Notes: generated by a model not told the origin, from the letters alone. Shown: positions 50,351-63,519, counted from the first letter of the stretch. The stretch: DNA of 64,000 nucleotides from Lineus longissimus (GCF_910592395.1 NC_088319.1:2976001-3040000); one strand, 5' to 3'. Translations and numbers: made by a program.

Positions 50351-53300
50351 CTAACAGTATCCGTAGGCGTTCTCGGCTTCATCGATGTAACACCAGGGTT
50401 TACCGGCAGAACCAGCCTCCGTACACGTCTCATACATGTTACCATTGTAGCTGAACGGGAAAAGGCAGTTACCAGATGTGGTATTCACGTCTGCAATATG
50501 AATAAAAAGTAATGTTAGTTTCTCCAAACGAAGTCCGGCACCGAAGTAAGCACGCTGTGAAGACTAATGCGTTCTATCCTAGTGTATAGTACATGGCCTG
50601 CATGCACACTGGACAGTCACACACGCCGACACGAATGCTATGAATGCCAGTGGAGAAGTGATTTATTTGGTTGATAATACAAATCTCACACACCACCCAA
50701 TAAAGAACATGACAAACATCATCAGGTTTCGCACTAGTCAATTCAATGAACCAAAGCAAATTGATAAAATCGGTTTCCACACAATGGCCATTCAACATGT
50801 TCAATAGTGTTAGACATCGACAATAGGCAGGCGGCACCAATCATGCGATGACCATGACGTAATGTTTTAGTCTTTCATGTCCATATACCTTTGTGTCGAT
50901 TTAGAAGTAATCAATGAAGCGGTTATAGCTTAAGTATTTACCCTCGTCAAAGCTCAGATGATAATGCCTGGTATTTTTATGAAGTGGCAAGAAGGAGTTG
51001 CTGGCATTGGATACTTAGCTGGTGCAAATGGTCCGGCAATGTGGATGATTAGTCAAAGTGATTTAAGTGCCACTGCCAGCGTACTGTGGTACTCCCCATG
51101 AACTTTAACCGCAGTGTGAAGGCCTATATCTAGAGTAGTAAATGCCCAAGCACTTTGAGACATGCCTAACAGTATAAAGTACCACGGGAAGCGATGTCTA
51201 ACGTATTTTTAAGCCTGATGTATTAAAATGAGCCCTTGTATTATTGATCCTGGACGCATGTGTCACATTCTGAACCACCTGGTCTAAATCTTATCAGAAT
51301 TGCCGATGACACTCAACCATGATTTGTAATAAGATTCAATGAACATATTGTTATATCTTACTTGCTCTGACTTTTCCATCCCTCCCACAGGCGTACTCCT
51401 TCCCTCCATATGACCAAGTGGCTCCGGCATTCACCTTCATCTTATCCTGGGTAAGGCATGTGACTGTAATGATAAAGAGAAACCAATGATGCGACCTGTT
51501 TTTTTTTAGAAATCGAATTTTGAATGGACCGGTCAACGTCCGCTTTTATCGTTCCAGGGACAACGGTTCTTTATGATAAGATCTGACATCTGGGTACTAT
51601 TATATAATATTTTGGTCCCAGTCAATGGATGAGCTAATCAAAATAAAAAAGCTGTACCACGGTGCACACTCGATGACTGTACTAGCGTGGGGTATGGATT
51701 TCCGATGCGGTGCGGTCATCTATTAAGCAGCGTGACCGTGTGTACTCATGCAACATATGATATATCGGACGGCATAGCGAAAGCTCACTATGGCCTTCTC
51801 CCCGCGCCCAACTTACCAGCGCAGTGGCCCCACTTGGCATCGGCGTCGTAGTCAGCAGTGGTGGCACACCAGGGGGTCGTACCAGTACATCCACCATAGA
51901 ACCTGCTGTTGTATTTAAATGGGAAGACGCATTGAACACCGTCCTTCGTCTTGATTAAAACTAGAGGTAAACATAACATCAATTATAGCAATAGAAAATA
52001 TATGTTTTGAAATATTGACGGTACATGCATATGGCATCTCAATAGGAAGCAGCAGAGATGAAGCACTTTTCTATTCCTTGGTGCATCACCGAAACTTATC
52101 GTATCATTTTTGTATGTGAGTTGCCGTTGTCTTAAGCTGCATCATTGGAATTTATATACATTGTACCAAATATATATCAGTTGCATATTTTATTGTACAT
52201 AATGTATTGTACAGGCACATGTTCGAAAAAAACTAAAGCATTGCCTTGCCGATACGAGTGACCTCTGAGTAAACTCTAACCAATAATGCACGCATTATTT
52301 AAGCCACGTAAGTTGAGTGTAAAAAGAAACAACATCTTACGATCCTTAATTTCCTGGATGACTACATTCTCATCGCAGAAGTACTTCATTTGTCCTTCCA
52401 TCCACCATTCTCCCGCATTCTTCCTACTCCCGTCCTTTGGCATACATTGAGCTGGAACGAAGAGTAAGGATTATCACTCTCCACAATTAGTACTTGTTAT
52501 TTCAGGATGCGTTATAGCTATACATATATCGCCTTAGTTCTGTCAAGTAACTTTTCACAGGCCTGCAAAACATTACCACCTAGCCTCCAATCGAAAGAAA
52601 CCATCACAAATTAATTGTTGGGGTGATCATAAGAGTTTTAGAGTAGCCCAAGTTAATTGTCTGACATCATTGTGGGTTGATCAGCAAATAATGTGCTTAC
52701 AAGGACAGTATCCCCACTTTGAGCCGTCCTTGACAGTGCCACACCAAGGCAATGTGGTGGAAATCACGCATTTTCCGTGGTAGCGTCCGTTGTATAAGTA
52801 TGGGAATGCACACCCAGCTCCACCGCCATCACCGCCTGTCGTAAACGAGAATTCTGAAATGAAAGTGAAGTTCCTTAAGTCCTGGAATGCTTGACATGAA
52901 ATGGATAAACATACAGTTCGCCTAAGAAATATCACAGTTTTTTATTTTATTGTTGAAACTTATATTCCTCTATAGTGGAGGAATAGTATTTAATTTGGTT
53001 TGTTAGTGAGAACAAGGTGACCAAGAACCATAAAATTATTATTCCAAAATATCAACATCAATGCTGGTATAATCAACAGAAATGATGGATCCGGGGCCTT
53101 AGAAGATGGAGTACTTTTCATCAGCCCTCTAAAATGACTTTGACAGAAAATTGCTTGAACAAATCCCTGGTACACGATGTGTACATAGATTGGATAACCC
53201 TTCAAAATAATCTACCTCTAATAATCATTCCAATGGTCCCATCGGTGTCACAGAATACTCCCTTCCCGCCATCCGTCCAGGCATCGCCAGGGAATTTGGT

Positions 53301-53691
53301 CAGTCCACCCTTGGTTCGGCACATAACTGAAAAATGTTTTACGATACAAGTGTCATTCTACGAATATTGACATGACAATGCAAGGATTGCCATAACTAGG
53401 CATTGTTACTCTTATTTTCGTTCTTCTTGATGTTTGCAATCAGTGACCGAACCATTTCAGGTGATTTAGCAGCAAAATATTTGACCGACTGATCACTGGG
53501 GACAAAAAACTGTTTTCTCTTACCAGGGCAATAACCCCACTTTTTGTCCGCATCATAGTTTTCCGTAGTTGAGCACCACATCTTCTCATTTCCCTGTACA
53601 CAGTCCTCCTGCCATTTGCTGCCATACAAGAAAGGTATAACACAGGCAGCCCCCTGGCCATTGCCTTCCTCTGTCTTTGGATACATGACGT
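50351..53691 (-). other. FN2-X alternating block of the modular protein
   Basis: The four FN2 exons (53691-53524, 52853-52701, 51960-51817, 50490-50351) each show the C-x-FPF.Y...Y..C...WC.t...d...WGyC pattern with all four Cys. Examples are CVFPFKYNSRFYGGC and KWGYCP. Between them are three exons (53326-53216, 52451-52341, 51463-51362) of 102-111 bp, each coding one C near the start, a central W, and a (Y/F)C(D/G) pair before an (I/V)-rich end, e.g. GDAWTDGGKGVFCDTDGTIG. All are symmetric phase 1-1, so any exon can be skipped or duplicated without a frameshift. Confidence 0.85.
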
Positions 53692-56600
53692 CTGAAAGGG
53701 GTGAAAGGCAGTTACAGAAATACAACTGATATGTTTGAACCCCTCCAGCTTTGGTTTAAGACCCACAAAAACACGACACCTGACGTGGTGGAACATATAT
53801 TTGGGTGGAGAATTCGGTAACGTACGATTCTGATCCATACCATTGTGCAGTGCATACACCAGCAAATCAGTGCAGAAGTGTTAAGAGAAAAGTTCCTTTT
53901 GTTTTGCCTCCGACCGTAGTAAGATGCATTAGCCCTGCACAGATGATTACATAGATAACTTAAGGTAAAGGATGCAAGAAATCATCTGATTATCGTGGTA
54001 GTCACCGTTTTTTTCAAATGCTAGAAACCCTTGAGACTGAAAATGGTAGAGTGGACGATGAAACTAACCATACTGTATTTGGCTAGGAAGTTGGAAGTTT
54101 AAATCTGTGTTAGTTATTACATGAAAGTCTTTACAGTCAAATCTTACAAAACATCGACCGTACCTTGGAAGCATTTGTTGGTCGGATCGTGCCATTTTTC
54201 TCCCGTTGGGCATTCTACAATAGAATAGATATGATGCCATGCTACAACCAATGGATGATATATCCGAACAGAGGTACCTAGACATTAAAACAGTTCATCT
54301 TGGTAAGTGCCAAGAGTTATAAGGCTACAACACTGATTCACTCATTCGATAATTTCTTGACCTTATAGGCCTCCTGCGGTGTTGCTTTATGTGATAGGCG
54401 AAATATATCATGTCAAAATACACCGGTGAAATTTGAAGTGATGATTACATTACTGTATGACATTTGAAAATGCTTTTATTTTGTTTCGAAATCAGTTTCG
54501 AGTATGTCAAGCGTTTAAACACTATTTACTGTTTTCGCATTTGTCAGTCATCCAATTCTGGTGGGATGGACATCCTGAAAATTAAATAAATCCAATTATC
54601 AGACACGGTTTGTTGTATTCTATTGTTCTTGTCCTGGTACAGCAATTAGCAGGCCTTCTTCTTGTAGCCATATCCACAGGTTCGTCAACCTCGTTATCCA
54701 GTTGAACGGCTTTTGTAATAGTATAACAGTCAGGCTGCCTCAAAGTAACCAGCGCTCTTTGCCTTCCTTCACATCATTGAATCATCTCTACCATGCCAGC
54801 GATAAACACATTTACTCTCGAATGGAGGGATGCTGGTAAAGGTAACGTGTCTTTCTTACGAAAACATATATGAAATAGTGTTGGCCCGCCGATAGTCCAA
54901 ACTACAACCTTACCAATAGTCGAACCTACAGCCACCTTAAAGAATGCCAAGGATCTCTTCAATCATTCACTGCGGAGGACCACTCATAACTGCTATACGC
55001 ATGTACCAAAATTGGTACCACCGATTATGACTGAAGTAAAACAATGCAATGCCTCCTTACTAGGTGTACATGTCTTTTTGGCTTCATCCCACTTGTCAGC
55101 TGCCGCACATCCTGGAAAAACAGCAACAGATACTACATGTACTTTGACAATGTTTGCCTTCAAATTTGAGATAATTTAGAGGTAAGAGGTGTTTCCTTTA
55201 AAAAAATTAAATGGCTTCATTATCGATGAGGCGGTTGTGGAAGAGATTTTATGATTTTATTTTGAAGTTTGATTTACAAGGTTTTGCTTATTTCAAAGTC
55301 ACTGTTTTATATCATACTTACGGCTTGTGCATTTTTTCTGTTGGTTATCCCATTGCATATGACCCGCACATCCTGAGAACGAAAGAAAATAAAACAAACT
55401 TGTACATTTTACCATAATTATCGTACCATGCCCTGTCTTCTCGATACCTTCTTTTAACAGCTGGTGGAGTATTGTGCTGTCCTCAATTTGAAGACATAAT
55501 CCCACATTTGGATGGCGGATTATGATTATGCGATCCTAAGACTTAGGAGCTAGTCAGCCCAAGATAATCATCCACCATAAGTCGAGAAATGGTGTCAAAG
55601 AAGCGAATATTTAAGAAATATGATGACATTACTACAGGAAGACATTCAATATTTTTTTGGAAACTACAGTGTACATGTATATACATCCATTACTATAGAC
55701 AGTTTGTCATCAATACACTTGCAAAGTAACGAAGAATACAATAATATGTTTCAGCCAATTCTTACGGTCAACACATTTGCCTTGCGTCTGGTCCCATTTG
55801 GTGTTAACATCGGGGCAACCTGAAAAAAAGGAATATTATAAGATGCTTATTCAAATGAGCATTTAGCTTGTCGTAGCATAGATACCATCAACATCATTAC
55901 AGTATTAACCGGTACTTACTTGCCATCACAGCACATATTACGGAACGTTTCGGCAGATAATTTATTGGGTTTACTTACGTAGAATGCACGCTGACTTCAC
56001 GCTGGACCACTGTTCGTCTTGGTTAGGGCACCCTAGGAGATGATATGGAACAACAGATAAGTTTTATACGATTTTAACATTGGAATTTATTGACATGAAA
56101 TGAAGCAAGCGCATGGGCATTAGATTACATAGCATTCGGCATTATAGTCATTTTATGATGCAACAACTACAGTTTTTATCTGTGATTGCTGGCCTATCAG
56201 GATAATCCAAAAACGAAATTTTAACCTTCCCTTTGCTATTCACAAGAACAAGAAGAAAAAGAAGAAGATATAGATGAAGCTATTGAAACCAGAATAATTA
56301 AAGTTTACTCACTCAGTGCGCATATCTTGCCGTCCCATTTAGTCTGAATATCGAGGCATCCTGTAAATGATTTGACCTTTGTGAGCAGGTGGAAAAATCT
56401 GTACATGTATAGATTTCTTTCATCAGGGTTGTAGAACGATGACATTGAGAGAATATTCATTTGAAATTTAATTGAAATCAAGCGAGGTCAACAATTTGGT
56501 AGCACCAATTGTGTGTTCAAATTTTGTTTCGGCCTCAGCGGTCATGGGAAATAATATAGATATACATGTACAGTGTACCACATCTGTGTCGATTATATCA

Positions 56601-59556
56601 CTAAATATCATTGTAATAATACGACTACCGCGCACGGCTTTGTTCTAAAATAAGTCAACTTACTTGGCATGCACGAGATTGATTCGATATGCCATTTGGT
56701 GTCTTTGTTAGGGCAACCTGGAAAAGGAATCGGTAATTAGAAATCATAGAAAACCAGGCCACATTATCAGAGAATTAACCCAACCCACGATGAGTGTAAT
56801 GGAAAATGCGTTCGGACAGGCAACCTCATGCTATACACTACATTTTTAGGTAGTTTGCCATGACGACTGTCACTGTGTTCATACCAGACCTTGGGGAAGG
56901 CTTCGTTATTGTAAAAAAAGGTTGCTTACCCAATCGATGAAAGATGAAAGTAAAACGCATACTCACGGAGAATGCATTTAGATGACTTCGTGTCCCACTT
57001 TTCTTCATCTTTCCGGCATTCTGTGTTAAAACACAAACAGTTTGTAAGGTGTGAAGTTCATGATTCCTGGTATCGTTACTTTTAGTGCCTAATTGCTGTC
57101 TTAAAGACGTTCGTATTTGACAAAGAAATCGCTACGTGATAGAATGAGATATTTGCTGGCGTTACTGATGCATACTGTCGAGTTTACCAATAGAACCTAT
57201 ATTATTTGCCATTGAAAGTTGAGTTTTAAGAATCAAAGTCCGTTAATCATGCCGCGCAGCAGGTACTGAGACAATCGGCATCATCATACGATATCTGTGA
57301 ACATTTGACAGCGGGAAATGTCAATTAATCTGCGTAGTGCATCCTTGGCTTGCTTGGTATACACTCAGCCAGAATGGACTACGGTTTATAGTTTCATCCG
57401 ACACATATTGAAGGAAGAAACAAATTGCAAAGAAAATTCACTTTGTGCATAAAAATGAAACACATGCATCAGAAAGGTAAACTGAAATCTTAGGCAGTTC
57501 GGTTTCTGTCGTTTCTGAAATCCACTAATATCGAAGTAGACATCACGAAATAAGAGGTGTCATTGTAATTTTTGCACTAAATCGAAATATTACTGGGCGA
57601 CGAATGAATGAATTGCTTCGCTATAAATGTCGGGCGTTAAAGACCATTGGAGAGCGGGGGGGGGGGGGGGGGTTACCCCTGGATAGTGTGTAGTGACTTA
57701 CTTTTTTTCGCAATACACACTGCTTGGACACGACATTTCCTGCATTGACTGGGGCCAACGCAAGTGTTGCCTGTCACTTCAGTCGTCATAAAAGACGCGT
57801 AAGATTGAGACCACCTGAAATGACGAAACCAAGTAATAAACTTGCTTTGTTTTCATTCATTACAGAACATTTTTCCACACTAACAGCAAAATGTTACAAC
57901 CAAGTCACGCTTAGATTTCCCCGCTTCATTTCATTTAGAATCCTTTCAGTCACTATACGAAAGAGCGCACAATCTGACTGAAACCGTTTTAAGATGTTCC
58001 TTATGCTTATCTGCCTGGCTGGTGTCCTGGTATTTTCAGGACGGACATACACGTAGTGCTGAAATTTTCGTTTCAGTGGGCAAACAGTGGTCGAAAGTAG
58101 AAACGCGGGTATCTCTTGCCTGTAATTTGAATCAAACGAACAGAGAAAAGTATGTGGTGAGAAATATACGTACGGAGAATAAATGGAACATGATACAAGT
58201 TCATAATCTGCAGGGCATGTCACTGTTGGGCCGGGAACATATCCAACGGAGAGAGGATTTATACGAGTTTTCACGCAAGCTTTCTCAATACAGGTCACCT
58301 TAGCCTTAAAAAAGTTACGCAAATTATTGAATTTTAACATGTTAAGCTGGTGGTCGATATTCATTTATGCCATCCGGAATAGAGGAAAAACTCGAGCGAA
58401 CGGGTCAAGTTTTAGTAACGTCAAACTGGCGCTGTTTGTAGCCGCTGTACCAGAACAATTCAAAACTGACATACCGCAGGATTCCCATCAAGTGATGCAT
58501 TCCTGAGAATCAGGCCAATACACAACCTTGGTTGTTATTCCTCCAAGTGTATTGCCTTCTAAATGAAATGAAATTGGCTTGTATTCGATTTGCACAAATG
58601 ATCTGAATTTAAAATGAAGGTGCAATCCATGTAAGCCAATGAATTTTATCTTGAGGAACAAATTGAGAATGATTGAACATATTCCTTGAGACAGGCTAAT
58701 GGTCGTACCTTAACACCTCCGACATTTCGTCTGTTAGAGGCAATGCAAGTTTCCTGATTGCTGAAGTAAGATCCGTCACATCTGAGGTCACATTTACATG
58801 CCTGACCAACAAAGCCCGTTGGACATTTCACAATAGATTTTGCATCATCGGAACGAGTCGATATTGCGCCCGTAGCCTCTGCAACTGATGTGGACATAAA
58901 AAAATCATTCACTCGGTTAACTATACTATGAGACTACCGAACATTAAGTAACGATATCGGACACCTTGGTGTCACCAACCCCTTTTCCTTTCAAATCGAA
59001 CATGCTGAATGACATCGAACGACAATATAAGTACTCAGAACCGGTGTTAGATTGGTAAAACAAGAGTATAAAATAGGTAACGAATGCAAGCCAAGTCGCA
59101 GTCGTATATCGGCATCATGCATGATAAATTGCCAAGCTTGTCAAAATAGTACTTACTCCTTGGACTATTGCATTGACCTACGAAAAAAAGATTATAGATT
59201 AAGGGCCGTTTTCCGGCGATGTCTTGGGGAAGGACAATTGCCCCTGCCCCTGCCCCTGCCCCCCCCCCCCCGCCCCGCTAAATACGGCCATGCGGGACAG
59301 GGAATCATAATTATATCGCCAGTGGTTCCTTTCATTTCCGAAATATTTGTGACATGTGATCAGAAATATTCTATTTAATAATCTTCATCTGGTAATCTAT
59401 ACTTACTATTTTTTGGTTTAAACTGCGAACCTCCTCAAAAATGTGTGCTTTTGAATAACCGAAAAATTTGTATTCATGCTTACCTGACTGGGTTGTACCT
59501 TTTCCTATTAAGGTGGCAATGACCGCGATGGTCGCTATAACAAGTGGTGCTTTCAT
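50351..59556 (-). CDS. Secreted modular protein: two Cys-rich modules, nine mini-modules, four FN2 domains
   Basis: Twenty-one coding exons: 59556-59484, 59177-59157, 58878-58709, 58304-58174, 57814-57702, 57020-56967, 56717-56664, 56360-56313, 56032-55979, 55819-55766, 55372-55322, 55111-55061, 54574-54530, 54214-54164, 53691-53524, 53326-53216, 52853-52701, 52451-52341, 51960-51817, 51463-51362 and 50490-50351. They keep one frame of 632 residues. The chain runs: signal peptide (APLVIATIAVIATLIG); two Cys-rich modules (residues ~32-169); nine two-Cys mini-modules (~170-323); then FN2-X-FN2-X-FN2-X-FN2 (~324-632), where X is an unrecognised ~35-residue two-Cys module. Every intron from the fifth exon on is phase 1, as in genes built by exon shuffling. 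FN2 domains usually bind collagen, gelatin or glycans. No protease or lectin domain is seen. The 21-bp second exon and the start of the fourth exon are the least certain. An acceptor 1 bp before the ATG implies a 5' UTR intron. Confidence 0.85.
54164..57020 (-). repeat. Nine single-exon two-Cys mini-modules
   Basis: Exons of 54, 54, 48, 54, 54, 51, 51, 45 and 51 bp, all phase 1-1. They each encode RCxxxxxxWxxxxxxCxx or KCxxxxxxWxxxxxxCxx, for example RCPNKDTKWHIESISCMP and RCAAADKWDEAKKTCTP. The Cys-to-Trp and Trp-to-Cys spacing is nearly constant. Such 15-18-residue units are too small for any domain I can name. The pattern is reminiscent of half a chitin-binding or sushi module. Because each has two Cys, each may form its own small loop. 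Confidence 0.85.
57702..58878 (-). other. N-terminal Cys-rich modules of the modular protein
   Basis: Exon 58878-58709 (KCPTGFVGQACKC...GSYFSNQETC) and exons 58304-58174 plus 57814-57702 (TCPADYELVSCS...GNTCVGP...VQAVC) share the order CP.gy...C......g.....n.C.......v.A.C. That order resembles the resistin-like modules in the C-terminal domain of PCSK9. This is pattern resemblance only. The donor for exon 58304-58174 (tctcc|gtacgt) was chosen because it alone gives the phase needed by the next exon. Confidence 0.5.
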
Positions 59557-59955
59557 TCTGTAAAAAATGCACGGAAAAAGTCGAATTTGCTTCCATCACT
59601 CTGTAATTCGCTGTGCTTGATATGCAAAGATGGAGAAAGAAATCTTGTCGTTTTTGATAAGCCATTTCCATAGTAAAACACGCTTTATCATTACCTTTTT
59701 CTTGAGAAATTTGCTGTTCATCTCAGCTGGTTATTTTCTTACACCAAATTTCTCATTAAAGTCGATTGGTAGGAGAGAATAAAGCTGTGACATAAATGGT
59801 GTTTACACATAAGAAATTGCTAGGTCTAGCTCTGATAATTTGCGTGTTTATCGTATGACCCGGTCTAGACAAACCCGGTAATTAACGGGTTAACTTTATC
59901 TCTGACATGAGAGGAGGGACAGACCCGGGGTGACGTTTTTTAGTGTTTCCCCGTA

Positions 59956-60801
59956 TATGGCAAGCCGTTCGTTCAATAATTAATAATACCTAGTTTTCTT
60001 GAAAATAACCTGGTTTTCTTCTTAAAAAACCTGGTTACGTGGAAGAAAACCATGTTTCCTTCCATGAAACTAAGTCTTTAAAGAAGAAAACATGGTTCCG
60101 AACATGGTCCTGAAAAGTGTGTTTTCAACAAGAAAACTAGGTTTTCTTCCATAAAACTAGGTTTATTAAAAACAACTTATTCTTTTTAGATAAAGTGTAG
60201 GTTCGATGATTTCTCTTCAAAACCAAGTTTCGAAAAAAGAAAAACATGTTTTCATCGAGACATTTGACTAATAATTAAAACAACCTAGTTTTTTTCATAA
60301 AAACCTGGTTTTCTTCCAAAAAAACCTAGTTTCGTTGAAGAAAACATGGTTTTTTTCCATGAAACTTGGTTTTTTAAGAAGAAAACCTAATTTCGAAAGA
60401 AGAAAACCTGGTTTCGAAACAACCTTGTCTTTTTACCTCAACACTGGCGTGGCTCCTTTGGCTTGGGCCAGTCCGGGACGAGGTAAAAAGACTTGGTTTT
60501 GAAAATAACCTGGTCTTTTTCATTAAAAACTTGGTTTTGAAAAAGAAATGCATATAACCTTGTTTTATTCCACAAAACATAGTTTTTTTCCATGAAACTA
60601 GGTTTTCTTGGAAGAAGCCTAGGTTGATTTTAAACACCAAGTTATCTTGTTAAAAAACCAGGTTTTTTCAAAGAAAACTAGGTTTTTTTAATCAACTTAT
60701 GCTTCTTGCAAGAAAACCTAGTTTCATGGAAGAAAGAAGAAAACCAGTTTTTTTTCAATAAAACCTGTTTTTCTTAATTATTAGGCAGACGGCTTGCCAT
60801 A
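59956..60801. mobile_element. ~850-bp foldback element filled with small palindromes
   Basis: The left end tatggcaagccgt and the right end acggcttgccata are a perfect inverted pair, with further inner similarity (caataattaataa and ttaattattagg). The interior is almost entirely repeats of gaaaaccaggttttctt-like units in both orientations, with variants such as aaacctaggtttt. They surround a ~55-bp non-repeat core at 60437-60492 (tggcgtggctcctttggcttgggcc). It has no coding capacity. Confidence 0.85.
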
Positions 60802-62740
60802 CCCTTACGCCATTTGAAATAATTCAGGTCTTGCCCAATACACAATCTATTGTCTATGAACAAAAACCCGCTCGCACCTTGACCTAAATTCCCATTATTC
60901 TACAGTCTTATCAAAGGGTCACCAGGGTAAATCTTCATATCACCTACCAACACGAAAACCTTTTTTTGGTGGTCGAGGGAGCTGTACAGGCAATGGCAAA
61001 TAAAAGTAATCCTTTAGTCAACATATCAGAATATGTAGTAAAATTCACGAAAGCCTACCTTTTAATTAGTTGAGTCACAAAAATCCAGATATAATTGTTA
61101 TAATGGAGTTTTGGGGGTCTTCTGTTCCCACTGGTGGTGTGGGGCCGAATGTGCCACATCAGCTTGCTCAGGTCGCTTTATTAAATTAACTTGTTTGTGC
61201 TGGCCGCCTTTACTCAAACAGTTGGTTTTCTCAAATTTCAAATTGGCGTGTTCAAGGCTAAATGTTCAAGGTGTGGAAATTGATCTAATTTGTTTATTTG
61301 ATTTTCGTTCATGAAACAAAATCGACAATTTCAAAGGCGCCTATTCAGCCGCAGCTGTTGTTAGCAGTACAGAAATATTAGCGGTTTGCGCCATCAGGTG
61401 TAATTTCAGCGCACGCTATTTGTGCACAAAGACATTGGCAGTCAAGAGCCACTATGAGCATAAATCAGTTCTATATTTCATTCAGCAGTGGGCGTCAACC
61501 AGGGCCCGCATTGAGAGTGTCACTTGTGATCAGAGCTGGAGTTACATTTCTGGAGCAGATGTTGCTCACTTGACTGAGTTCGGATGCATTATCAGTGAAA
61601 GCCATCAAGATTCCGATATAGATTTTAGTATAAACATCGATAGCAAACACTTGTTCATGATATAAACTTTCACTTGTTATGAGATACGCATATCACAACA
61701 GTAAATACGAAATATTGGCCATTTATCAGGTCAGGTCTTCTGATGTTCTCTGTAGAAAATATTCTTTGTAACATCAGTCAAGTTTGCTGCAGATTTTCCA
61801 CTGCCTTCAAGGAGCGGACACGACTTTCTATCAAGGTTATCAAGATATGCAACCCATGATTATGTCTATTACATCTACATTCCAATTTCTGCATTTTTGA
61901 GTGTTTTCCTGCATACAGCTGGAGAGGCCATTACTTACACTCGCAGCCAATTTACACCATTTACACCTCGGAATACTTACCATAAAAATATTATTGAAAA
62001 CGATTCACTTATAAGAGAGATATCACACTTTTTAGGTTTTCACTTTTGGCCTGCTGATGGCTAAGTCAAGAATCAGATCGGACCGAAGTCAGTGTCTGAG
62101 GTCATCCGACTTGGAGAGTCCTAGCAGTTAAGAAACGTACCACTTTTTTTGAAGCCTGATACAGATGACATGGACAGTGAGGATCCTGGCTCTATTTCTG
62201 GACGTCTCATCAGAAAGATGAGATCTATGGTGGAGCATCTTCACAGTTACGCAGTCACGTCACACTTGGTAGCGACATGAGCTTCCAGTCGTTCAGTAGC
62301 CAGGGTGCCAGTGACTATTGTGAATGACAGACTCCACTATAGAGCAGTCTGCTCCTTTATTTCCCTTCAACCATGTATAAAACACATCTATTTTCCCAAC
62401 ATCAAATGATTTTTATCAAAAACAGCTCATTTCCACAGACATTCCTTTTTTGATTTCATGGTTTCTACTGTAAAAGTGAACGGCAAGCTTCTCCTATTAA
62501 ATGCCTTACTCCATTGAACATTCACTAAGTCAATGCATTTTCAATCTGTGCATAAAAACCCTCCTCATTTCACCAACTTGTCATTTTTGCTTCCTGCACT
62601 TCACCGCCGCAAGCTCTTGCTGAGAGCTAGTTCATGTTTTGAATGTATGTGTACTTTTGCAATAACTTCGTACCAGATTGTTACCTTTCTCCGTGCCAAC
62701 GATGTACATTGTATTCCTTTGTCTCCTCAATGAATAGTTA

Positions 62741-62904
62741 GGCCCAAATTCATAAAAGGCGTTTAAGGGTTAGACATGTACAACTTCTCTCTTATCAGTT
62801 TCAGGGCCTATTCATATTCTGCGAAGATTTGCATGAAGGGCCAGAATCTGTCTATTCAGTAGTTAAACGCTGTTTTAAGCTAAACGCCCTTTATGAATTT
62901 GGCC
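62741..62904. mobile_element. 164-bp hairpin element
   Basis: ggcccaaattcataaaaggcgttta at the left is the inverted complement of taaacgccctttatgaatttggcc at the right, with 'taag/ctta' outside. This is a MITE-type structure without coding sequence. Confidence 0.88.
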
Positions 62905-63519
62905 CTTAGTGTGCAGAAACCTTGTGTAATTTGTTCGTTTTTCTATACAAGAGTTGGGGTAGGAGACTCGAATTCTAATTGTATTACATGTATTTGTTTT
63001 GTCATCTTGAGTTGTATTGCTTGATATAATAATTTGTATTATTGTAAGGGGCCGATGGCCTTAATCATTAATAAAAGTTTATTAGTATTATTATGTTATT
63101 ATAATAATAATTATTATTATTATTATTATTATCATAGTTAAATAAGGAAATGCAATAATGCGAGCATCAAGGATCTGGGCATGATGTACGGCCGCCCAGA
63201 CTGATACTGTGAAAGAGACAAAATTTCATTTCTCCATTGATTCCTCTTGATGTTGTCACCAGACAAAGTAAAGAAGACAGAGGTGGATTGACATTCTTCA
63301 TCTTCATTGTTCACTGCTATAATAGACTCAACATTCATTTCGTTAGATAAGATGATGTAAAGAACTTCTTCGGTTCAGGACCAGCACATCAGATGCCGCT
63401 TGTTTAGTTGACATTGTTTCAAAGAGAGGATTGCCACAGTCAATGGGACCCCCTGTTCAACAACGTAGAATAGCGTCATTGGGCACTGAATGGTTGGGTG
63501 TAATAGACGTAGACCTATC

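Noticed and set aside
57894-58364. 156-codon minus-strand frame as one exon
   Set aside because: Only its central part (58304-58174) is supported by splice sites and Cys pattern; the rest reads into intron sequence.
63138-63338. Minus-strand frame (TSVFFTLSGDNIKRNQWRNEI) as an exon of a transposase or host gene
   Set aside because: The composition is protein-like, but I recognise no family and find no convincing neighbouring exon or splice pair.
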